A DNA stretch of 64,000 nt from Alphaproteobacteria bacterium (GTDB lineage Bacteria > Myxococcota_A > UBA796 > GCA-2862545): the NCBI GenBank assembly GCA_020632875.1, contig JACKET010000002.1, positions 372,001 to 436,000 on the forward strand, read 5' to 3'. Below the pieces are notes generated by a model, which was not told the origin of the DNA, searched no databases, and saw nothing but the letters and a program-made list of their open reading frames with translations. The translations under genes were made by a program, and so were the position numbers. Below, in pieces: positions 11,787 to 18,958 of the stretch (positions within the stretch are counted from its first letter, which is position 1; the number at the start of each line of letters is the position of its first letter).

Positions 11787-12979
11787 CCGAGGTTCCTCCC
11801 GAGCCGGGGTCGTCCGAGGTCTGGTCGAAGACCACGCGTGATCGGTGGTTCCTGGCGTTCCTGGCGTTGGCCACGGCGGGCGTCGCGATCCTGTTCTGGC
11901 CGTTCTTCTACGTGCTGCTGTTCGCGGCGACGACGACCGTCGTGACCTGGCCCGTGTACGAGCGGGTGCTGCGCCGGGTGCGCGGCCGGAGCGCCGTGGC
12001 CTCGGTGCTCACGGTGGTCCTGCTGGCGCTCGTCATCTTCGGGCCGCTCGGCGTGCTGATGTGGCTGTTCGTGAACGAAGCCATCGCCGTGGTCGATCAG
12101 CTCGGCGACTACGTGGCGCAGGGCGAGCTCGAGACCCAGGCGCGGGCGCTGCGCGACGAGTACCTGCCGAGCGTGCTGGAGAGGTACGGCGATCTGCTGC
12201 CCGAGGACTTCGATCTCGTGGGCGCCATCGTCACGCCCCTGCAGCAGGCCCTGCTGCAGCTCGTGAACTCGGCGGGCTCGTCACTCCCCGGCCTGCTGAA
12301 CCGGCTCGTGAGCACCGGCATCGACGCGGTGATCTTCGTGTTCGCGGTGCTGTCGTTCTACATGGAGGGGCCGAAGGTCCTCACGGTCCTGAAGAACCTC
12401 ACGCCGATGGAGGACGACTACCTCGAGCGGCTGTTCGCGGTGTTCCGGGAGTTCGCGAACAACATGGTGGTCGGCTCGCTCGCCACAGCTGCGCTCCAGG
12501 GGCTCGTGGCGTCGGTGGGGTACCTGGCGGTCGGCGTGGAGCGCGTCGTGTTCCTGGGCATCTGCACGGCGGTCTTCAGCTTCGTGCCGATGGTCGGGAC
12601 GCTCGTGGTGTGGCTCCCGGTCTGCCTCTACGTGGGCGCCACGTCGGGCTGGGCCTGGGCGGCGGGGCTCGCGGTGTGGAACCTCGCGGTCACGGGGTCG
12701 GTCGACAACGTCGTGAAGCCGCTGTTCCTGCGCGGGAGCTCGCAGATCCATCCGCTGCTGATCTTCCTCGCGGTGTTCGGCGGGCTGTCGTGGATGAGCG
12801 TGCCCGGCGTGCTGGTCGGGCCGGTGATCGTGGCGTTCTTCCTGGCGCTCTACACGATCTACCGCGAGGACTGGCTGGGCCAGCCGCGGGGCGAGCGCTC
12901 GCACGCGCCGGTGCTCATCGAGCGGATGCTGCAGTGGCTCGATCCGCAGCGCACGGAGACCGGGCGCGAGGAGCGCTGA
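11783..12979 (+). CDS. AI-2E family transporter / PerM-like permease
   Basis: A 398-residue membrane protein with about eight predicted membrane segments and the layout of the AI-2 exporter family (PF01594): paired N-terminal helices, an extramembrane segment rich in charged residues (about 105-165), and a C-terminal bundle with SFVPMVGTLVVWLPV and GSVDNVVKPLFLRG. Family members move varied small molecules or act as antiporters, so the substrate is open. Its ATG overlaps the plsX stop, giving a two-gene operon. Confidence 0.88.
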   Translation: MTEVPPEPGSSEVWSKTTRDRWFLAFLALATAGVAILFWPFFYVLLFAATTTVVTWPVYERVLRRVRGRSAVASVLTVVLLALVIFGPLGVLMWLFVNEAIAVVDQLGDYVAQGELETQARALRDEYLPSVLERYGDLLPEDFDLVGAIVTPLQQALLQLVNSAGSSLPGLLNRLVSTGIDAVIFVFAVLSFYMEGPKVLTVLKNLTPMEDDYLERLFAVFREFANNMVVGSLATAALQGLVASVGYLAVGVERVVFLGICTAVFSFVPMVGTLVVWLPVCLYVGATSGWAWAAGLAVWNLAVTGSVDNVVKPLFLRGSSQIHPLLIFLAVFGGLSWMSVPGVLVGPVIVAFFLALYTIYREDWLGQPRGERSHAPVLIERMLQWLDPQRTETGREER

Positions 12980-13015
12980 ACCTCTCGTTGGCGCTTTGCG
13001 TCGGTCGGACGGGGT

Positions 13016-13268
13016 CGGGCTTCGAGCGTCTCAGGGCCTCACGCAGATGACGCAGAAGGACGCAGATGACGCAGAAACCACGCCGTCACGGGTCGAGCGT
13101 CCTCGTTTCCCCGGGCGCTGTCGAGGGGGATTGCACGGCCAGGACCGCGAGGGACGCCAAGGCGTCTGGGCTCTCGAGGGACATCTCGGCGTCCGGGTCG
13201 ATAGAGAGGGCCTCCCCGCGGATTGGAATCGGGATTCACCAGAGCAGGCGGGCGTTTCGGGCTGCTCG
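13016..13268. repeat. Left half of a composite inverted repeat
   Basis: The 12980-14320 gap shows no convincing gene. This segment carries two blocks. One (13016-13107) contains two copies of CGCAGATGACGCAGAA, the other (13206-13268) a GGAATCGGGATTCACCAGAG core. Both reappear in reverse complement and mirror order at 13952-14185, nearly identical over 60-90 bases each. The first block also resembles 34440-34545. Confidence 0.85.
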
Positions 13269-13556
13269 GTGATCAGACCCGGGCCTCGCACTCGTGAGGG
13301 CGGCGCCGCGTCTTCGGGGAGCGGGCGGCGCTGTGGCTCGCTGTGGACCGCTGTGCGCGACCCGACCCGCGAATCCGGTCGATTCCAGGCTGGACGCTCC
13401 GCGGGACCAGAGCCGTCGCGAGTGTGAATGCCGCCGGGCAGAGTCGGCCTGGACGTGAATCTCGTGGGGTGCGGGCCGGGTGGCGCGGGGCCCAGCGTGG
13501 GATTGTGTAGCTTCGCTCGTCGGGCGGCTCGCTGGCGGGCGTCCTTGGTGTCCGCG

Positions 13557-13615
13557 GAGTCACTTTCAGGCGGGCTCTGCTCCGCGAGAGTCACATTCGA
13601 CCCGGCTCTGGTCGG
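13557..13615. repeat. Two GTCACTTTC...GGGCTCTG units
   Basis: Two adjacent ~29-base units with cores GAGTCACTTTCAGGCGGGCT and GAGTCACATTCGACCCGGCT, each continuing TCTG, lie between the arms of the large inverted repeat. They resemble the units at 34590-34810. Confidence 0.6.
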
Positions 13616-13951
13616 ATCGACGGACCGAGGCCGGCCGGTTCGAGCGCTTCCGACGCCTGGGCACCCACAGCGACCAGCAGTCCACAGCGCTTCTCGCCTG
13701 CCACGACGCTGCTGTCGGTGCCGCACGCCTCGAAGAGCGCTGGCGCAATCTCGACGGCGGTCGATTCGACCGGCACTGGACGGACGCTTCAGGTGGACCT
13801 TGGCGTCCTTGGCGGTTCGAATCTCCTGGCGGCGCTTGGGGACCTCTCCGGAGTGCCTCGCGACGCCGGATTGCACCGGCAAGACGCCAAGGCCGCGAAC
13901 GCCGGGTCGCCGGGTCCGCCGTCAGCTCATCCTCCGAGATGGCCCGCTCAC

Positions 13952-14185
13952 CCGAGCAGCCCGAAACGCCCGCCTGCTCTGGTGAATCCCGATTCCGGTC
14001 CGTGGGGAGGCCCTCTCTGTCGACCCGAACACCGAGGCGCCCCTCGAGAGCCCTGACGTCACGAGTAGACCTTGGCCTTGGCGCCCGGGGAGAGGAGGAC
14101 GCTCGACCCGTGACGGCGTGGTTTCTGCGTCATCTGCGTCCTTCTGCGTCATCTGCGTGAGGCCCTGAGACGCCCGGAGCCCGAC
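13952..14185. repeat. Right half of the composite inverted repeat
   Basis: Reverse-complement partner of 13016-13268, with the two blocks in mirror order: 13952-14015 pairs with 13206-13268, and 14092-14185 with 13016-13107. It ends about 140 bases before the 3' end of the RRM gene. About 680 bases separate the halves. Confidence 0.85.
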
Positions 14186-14320
14186 CGCTTCCGACACAGA
14201 GAACTGGCGGACCGGCCGCACGAACGCCCAGCGCTGCGACAGACTGCCGCAACGCGGTCGAACGGAGGACTGCGCCTGTGTCGCAGCCCTGCCTACGGAC
14301 AGGACTGCGGACCGCGTGCG

Positions 14321-15172
14321 CTAGTCTTCTTCGCCCGTGTCGTACTCGCGCCAGTTGTGGCCCGACTGACGACGGTCGCGCTTCGGAGCGGCGCGCGACC
14401 GGAAGTCGTCTTCGCGCTGCTTCTTCTTCTGCTTGCTCTTGCCGTCGGCGCTGCGACGCCGACGATCGGCGCCCCAATCCTGCTCGGCATCGCCGGGGAA
14501 GCCCTGGCCGCCACCGCCGCCGGGCCCACCGGGGCCGCCGCGGTCGCCACCGCCGAAGCCGCCACGGCCGCGGAAACCACCGCCGTCGCCGCCACGGCCG
14601 CCGCGGTATCCGCCGCCATCGCCGCGCCCGCGGTACCCACCGCCGTCGCCACGCCCGCGGTACCCACCGCCGTCGCCGCGCCCGCGGTATCCACCGCCGT
14701 CGCCGCCGCCGCGGTACCCGCCGCCGTCACCGCCGCCGCGGTATCCACCGCCGCCGCCGTCACGGTCGCCGTATCCGCCGCCGTCGCCGTATCCGCCGCG
14801 CCGCCCGCGGGTGTGCACCTCGGGTGCGCCCCCCGGACCGCCACGCCCGCGGCCCCGGCCGCGCCCGCGACCGCCACGGTCTCCGCCGCGATCGCCGCGG
14901 CCACCGCGGTCTCCGCCGCCTGCCCGCCGATCCTCGGCCTCGTTGACCCGAATCGTACGACCGTCGAGCATCGCGCCATCCATCTTCTCGATGGCTCGCG
15001 CGGCCGCGTCGTCGTCATTGTAGGAGACGAAGCCGAATCCGCGGCTGTCTCCGGTGTTTCGATCGTAGATGACCCGAGCTTCGCTGACCTCTCCAAAGGC
15101 CTCGAATGCTGTGCGGAGCCCATCATCCGTCGTGGAGTACGACAACCGCCCCACGAAGAGCTTCTTACCCAT
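14321..15172 (-). CDS. RRM RNA-binding protein with glycine/arginine-rich tail
   Basis: The N-terminal ~80 residues form one RNA recognition motif, with RNP2 as KLFVGRLSY and RNP1 as RGFGFVSY. The remainder is RGG-type: blocks of RGG and RGRG, then about nine GGGYRG(R/G)GD repeats, then a basic end (KSKQKKKQRE). The layout resembles cyanobacterial and myxobacterial cold-shock RRM proteins, but the tail is far longer. It likely binds RNA in the cytoplasm, and the tail could drive condensation. Start: ATG at 15172 with GAGG three bases upstream; an ATG at 15184 is also possible. The repeated codons may be prone to length change. Confidence 0.9.
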   Translation of the reverse strand: MGKKLFVGRLSYSTTDDGLRTAFEAFGEVSEARVIYDRNTGDSRGFGFVSYNDDDAAARAIEKMDGAMLDGRTIRVNEAEDRRAGGGDRGGRGDRGGDRGGRGRGRGRGRGGPGGAPEVHTRGRRGGYGDGGGYGDRDGGGGGYRGGGDGGGYRGGGDGGGYRGRGDGGGYRGRGDGGGYRGRGDGGGYRGGRGGDGGGFRGRGGFGGGDRGGPGGPGGGGGQGFPGDAEQDWGADRRRRSADGKSKQKKKQREDDFRSRAAPKRDRRQSGHNWREYDTGEED

Positions 15173-15241
15173 TTCCCTCGACATCCCGGCGCGACACGTT
15201 CGCGCCTGGGGGAGCATACCACGCTCGTGGCGCGGCGCGAG

Positions 15242-16183
15242 TCAGCCGGCGCGAAGAAATCCCAGATAGTCCGGAGGGCCCGGGAGAGTCGGCGGAGGCG
15301 GGCTGTTCCCGAGGCGATCCAGCGATCGCTCCACCGCGGCCGACACGGCGGCGAGCGCCTCGTGTCGCACGAGGTCGCGAACCTGGTCGGCGCTCACGAG
15401 CCCGCGCCGGACGGCGTCCTGGAGCAGGCCGGCGAGCTGGCGCCCGTCGAGGGACGCCTCGTCGACGCACGCCTTGATCACCTCGATCGTCTGCTCGCGC
15501 TTCAGCCGGCCGCGCGTCTCGAGCGCGAGGGCGGCCTGGAGCCACGAGAACACCGGCGTGACCTCGCCCGCGAGCAGATTGAAGCGCGCGAGGGGCACGC
15601 CGCGCTCGACGTGGATGAAGATCCCCTCGACCGCGTCGGCCCGACCGAGCTGCCGCGTCGCTTCGAGGGCCGCTTCGATCGCGTCGGGGTAGGCGTTGCC
15701 GGCCTCGAGCAGGCGCGCGAGATCCTTCGCGGTGAGATCGCCCCGCACGACGCCCGCGTAGGCCGCGTAGACGAGCGCGTCGACCTCGGAGTCGTCGCCG
15801 AACAGCGTCTCGCGCACGGCGGGACCGAGCCCCACGCGACTCGCGAGCAGGTGCGGCAGCTTGTAGCCGAGCTGATCCTTCACGGCGCGGAGCCGGCCGC
15901 GGCGGAGGTTGCCGAGGTTGTCCTTCAGGATGAGCTCGTGGATCTCGATGCCGTCGAGCGCCAGCTTCTCTTCGAGCACGCTGCGCATCTGAGTCGGCGA
16001 GCCCGACAGCACGCAGACCCGCGCGGACGGGTCGTGATCGACGAGGGCCCGCAACAGGGCCGCGCTGCCCGGCACGTTCCGCTTCTCGCGTGCGGACTCG
16101 AGCGCGGCGCGGATCAGGCCGCGAACGCTCTCGATCTCGGTCGCGAGGTAGGTCTTGTCGAGGTCCCAGCGGTAGACGTGCAC
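15242..16183 (-). CDS. HAD-like (APP1-type) phosphatase-domain protein
   Basis: A 313-residue protein starting at GTG 16183, with GGAGGAAG six bases upstream. RWDLDKTYL at residues 5-13 holds the HAD motif I DxDxT. VLSGSPTQM near 67 is motif II-like, GYKLPHLL near 108 supplies a lysine, and FGDDSEVDALVY near 133 is motif IV. The C-terminal ~170 residues are helical and unassigned. The fold resembles phosphatidate-phosphatase APP1-type domains, so a phosphatase role on a lipid or phosphoester is plausible but not shown. It is divergent from the 16214 gene with a gap of only 30 bases. Confidence 0.75.
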   Translation of the reverse strand: MHVYRWDLDKTYLATEIESVRGLIRAALESAREKRNVPGSAALLRALVDHDPSARVCVLSGSPTQMRSVLEEKLALDGIEIHELILKDNLGNLRRGRLRAVKDQLGYKLPHLLASRVGLGPAVRETLFGDDSEVDALVYAAYAGVVRGDLTAKDLARLLEAGNAYPDAIEAALEATRQLGRADAVEGIFIHVERGVPLARFNLLAGEVTPVFSWLQAALALETRGRLKREQTIEVIKACVDEASLDGRQLAGLLQDAVRRGLVSADQVRDLVRHEALAAVSAAVERSLDRLGNSPPPPTLPGPPDYLGFLRAG

Positions 16184-16213
16184 CGACTTCCTCCGGTACA
16201 CGTCTAATCGCCG

Positions 16214-16675
16214 ATGCCGCTCACGAAAATGCCGGCCCCCACCCTCGACGCGCTGCTCGACCACACCAGCCGGCTCAAGCACGATCTGGGCAAGTACGTC
16301 CGGTTCCAGGGCCGCTGGCTGCCTCCCGACGCCACCGTCGAGGCGCGGCGCGAGGCGCTGGCCGCCGATCTCCTCCACACCCGCAGGGGTCCCGACGGCT
16401 CGGTCGACGCGGCGACCGTGTGGGCCGAGTTCTCCGGGGTCCTGACAGGCCAGGTCCCGTTGGCCGGCGAGCCGATCGACCTGTCGGACGACCCCGACGT
16501 GGCGGCCATCCTCGCTGCGATGGCCGCGCTCGGGCCGGTGATCGGCGACCTCCGCGCCGATCGGCTCGACGCCGCGGGCCTCGATGCGGGCGAGCGGGCC
16601 GCCGACGACGTGGCAGAGGCCGTCCGGAGGCTCGTGGATCGCGTGCGGAGCCTCGTCCGGGAGCGGCGTTCCTAG
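16214..16675 (+). CDS. Hypothetical helical protein
   Basis: A 153-residue soluble, alpha-helical protein with LDHTSRLKHDLGKYVRFQGR near the N-terminus and a long C-terminal helix rich in Arg/Val/Asp. No recognised domain or signal peptide. Its stop is immediately followed by the start of the next membrane-protein gene, so it leads a cluster that runs into the two-component genes. Confidence 0.65.
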   Translation: MPLTKMPAPTLDALLDHTSRLKHDLGKYVRFQGRWLPPDATVEARREALAADLLHTRRGPDGSVDAATVWAEFSGVLTGQVPLAGEPIDLSDDPDVAAILAAMAALGPVIGDLRADRLDAAGLDAGERAADDVAEAVRRLVDRVRSLVRERRS

Positions 16676-17302
16676 ATGGATGCGTCGCCCTGGGCACCGC
16701 CCGTCGAAGAACCCGAGCCCGAGCCCGTCGACGACGATGATTGTCAGCCGCTGCTCGACATCTTCTTCCGCCCTGCGCCCACGATGCGGTGGCTCCTGCG
16801 GCACCGCCGCACCCAGGGAGCGCTGGGGATCGCCCTGGTGAACGGCTTCCTCGTGGCGGATCGGGACGACGGGTCGATGCAGCTGCTCGTCGCGATGGTC
16901 GTGGGCCCGGTGGTCGGCGTGTGCGCGCTGGTCGTGAACGGTCTGGTGGTCAGCCTCGTCGGCAGGCTGTTCGACGGGCGTGGCGACCTCGCCGACTGCA
17001 TGGTGGCGCTGGCGTGGGGCGGGATGCCGACCGTGCTGAGCCGCGGGATCCTCCTCGGCGCGGGGGTCCTGGCGTACACCGGCGCGTTCGACACCGAGGC
17101 CCTCGTGGCCGTGGGGCTCGCGGCGGCGTTCGTCGGGGTCGCCGGGTGGATCTGGGGCGCCGTGTGGCAGGTCGTCACCGTCGCGGAAGCCCACCGCTTC
17201 GGTTGGTTCGAGTCCACCGTCACGGTCGCGACGCCGCTGGCCCTGTACTACGGGGCCGTAGTCGGCCTGATCCTGATGGCGTGGATGGTGCTCGAAGCCT
17301 GA
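16676..17302 (+). CDS. Yip1-like integral membrane protein
   Basis: A 208-residue protein with an acidic, proline-rich N-terminus (EEPEPEPVDDDD) and about five membrane segments from residue 75 on, spaced as in Yip1-domain proteins. A conserved-looking LAWGGMPTVLSRG lies between segments. It starts directly after the upstream stop. Function in bacteria is unknown; it may organise membranes or serve as a partner of the kinase encoded downstream. Confidence 0.7.
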   Translation: MDASPWAPPVEEPEPEPVDDDDCQPLLDIFFRPAPTMRWLLRHRRTQGALGIALVNGFLVADRDDGSMQLLVAMVVGPVVGVCALVVNGLVVSLVGRLFDGRGDLADCMVALAWGGMPTVLSRGILLGAGVLAYTGAFDTEALVAVGLAAAFVGVAGWIWGAVWQVVTVAEAHRFGWFESTVTVATPLALYYGAVVGLILMAWMVLEA

Positions 17303-17359
17303 CCGGGGACCACCACGAACTCCGCCCCAAACCCTCGCGCGCTGGATACACCACGGACC

Positions 17360-18958
17360 ATGGCCGACATCCTCATCGTCGACGATCAGGACCGCTACCT
17401 GGAGCTCTGCCGGGCCGCGATCCCCGAGCACCGCTACCGCGGTCCCGTGCGCAACCTCGCCGAGGCGCTCGACGTGCTGTCGCGGGCGCGGGGGCGCGTC
17501 GACTGCGTGCTGCTCGACGTGCACTTCGACATCCCGGCCGAGCAGCTCGTGGGCTACGAGCCGGGGCTCTCCGAGCGCGCGCTCGGCGACCTCCGCAAGC
17601 GCCAGGGCCTGCTCATCCTCGAAGAGCTGCGGTCGCGGTACCCCGACCTGCCGGTCATCGTGATGACCTCGCGCGAAGAGCTCGCCCTCGAGCGCGAGCT
17701 CGGCGGGGAGGAGTTCACGTACTTCCTCGACGACGACTACGTCGACGCCCGCGCGCTCCAGGGGCAGCTCGCGAGCATCGTCGAGCTCCGACGCTCCGGC
17801 GAGTCCGACGGGCCCGTGTTCTGGGGCCGCTCGATGGCGATGCGCCGCATCCGGCAGCGCCTGTCCGTGCTCGCTCGTGGCCGCCTCCCCGTCGTGCTGC
17901 TCGGTCCGACCGGCTCCGGGAAGAGCCTCATCGCGCGGCACTACGTCCACGCGCGGTCCGGGCGGTCCGGCCAGTTCGTGGCCGTCGACCTCTCCACCAT
18001 CCCGACCGACCTCATGGCCGCGCACCTCTTCGGGTCCGTGAAGGGCGCCTACACGGGCTCGGTGGGCGACCGCACCGGCGCGTTCGAGGCCGCACACCAG
18101 GGCACGCTGTTCCTCGACGAAGTCGGGAACCTGTCGACCGACGCGCAGAAGATGCTCCTGTCGGTGCTGCAGGAAGGGAAGATCACGCGGCTCGGCGACC
18201 TCAAGGAGCGCCCGGTCGACGTGAAGCTCGTCGTCGCCACGAACGAAGACCTCGCACAGCGCGTGCGCGCGGGCACGTTCCGCGCCGATCTCTACATGCG
18301 GCTCAACCCCGCGACCTCGGTGGTGCTGCCGGCCCTGTCCGAGCGGTCGCTCGACACCGCCGAGCTCCTGACCTTCTGCCTCGAGCAGGCTCTCGAGCGG
18401 CCCTACCTGCGCGAGCTGCTGTCGGAGTACCGGCTCGCCGCGAAGCTCGAGGGCACGCGGGTGCGCATCGTGTGCGGCGAAGGCGCGCCCGACCCCGAGC
18501 TCCACACCCTCGTGCTGCTGTTCCCCGAGCGCGCGCTGCGCCTGCTCCGCCAGCACCACTGGCCCGGCAACCTGCGCGAGTTCGCCATGACCGCCGAGAA
18601 CGCCGTGCTGTTCGCGCTCGCCGAGATGACGGCCGCGGGCGGCGGCGACCGTGCGGACGTCGTCACCGTGCGTCCGAAGCTCGTGAAAGACCTCCTCGGC
18701 GCGCTGCCCGAAGCGGCTTCCGGCCCGTCCGAGAAGGGCTCCCTGGCGATCCGGGTCACCCTGGCGCCCCAGGACACGCTCAACAAGGTCAGCGTCGACT
18801 GCGAGACGCAGTACTTCACCGAGCTCTACCTCCGGAACGACGGCGACTTCGCGGCGATGGCCGAGCTGCTCCTCGGCGACCGCGAGCACGCGCGGAAGAT
18901 CCAGCTCCGGTTCAACCAGCTCGGGCTGAAGGTGAGGGAGCTGAAGGAGCGTCTGTGA
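17360..18958 (+). CDS. Response regulator with sigma-54-type AAA+ domain
   Basis: A 532-residue regulator. The receiver (1-150) has the acidic pair DD at 8-9 and phospho-Asp in LLDVHFD near 52, then an unusual ~30-residue insertion before the next helix (QLVGYEP... to RQGLLIL). The AAA+ domain holds Walker A GPTGSGKS near 182, a GAYTGS loop near 230 (sigma-54 contact loop, consensus GAFTGA) and Walker B LFLDEVGN near 250. A further insert lies near 350-380. The C-terminus has a weak Fis-like helix-turn-helix (about 500-530). It should activate sigma-54 promoters, although the altered loop makes that testable. The stop overlaps the next gene by GTGA. Confidence 0.88.
   Translation: MADILIVDDQDRYLELCRAAIPEHRYRGPVRNLAEALDVLSRARGRVDCVLLDVHFDIPAEQLVGYEPGLSERALGDLRKRQGLLILEELRSRYPDLPVIVMTSREELALERELGGEEFTYFLDDDYVDARALQGQLASIVELRRSGESDGPVFWGRSMAMRRIRQRLSVLARGRLPVVLLGPTGSGKSLIARHYVHARSGRSGQFVAVDLSTIPTDLMAAHLFGSVKGAYTGSVGDRTGAFEAAHQGTLFLDEVGNLSTDAQKMLLSVLQEGKITRLGDLKERPVDVKLVVATNEDLAQRVRAGTFRADLYMRLNPATSVVLPALSERSLDTAELLTFCLEQALERPYLRELLSEYRLAAKLEGTRVRIVCGEGAPDPELHTLVLLFPERALRLLRQHHWPGNLREFAMTAENAVLFALAEMTAAGGGDRADVVTVRPKLVKDLLGALPEAASGPSEKGSLAIRVTLAPQDTLNKVSVDCETQYFTELYLRNDGDFAAMAELLLGDREHARKIQLRFNQLGLKVRELKERL

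Noticed and set aside
12996..14160. Short open frames in the 13-14 kb gap
   Set aside because: They follow the repeat blocks on both strands in mirror image and show no protein-like pattern or ribosome sites.
16741..18954. In-frame upstream extension of the TPR-kinase frame
   Set aside because: Overlaps the Yip1-like and sigma-54 regulator genes; composition is Arg/Pro nonsense. GTG 18955 has a ribosome site and signal peptide.
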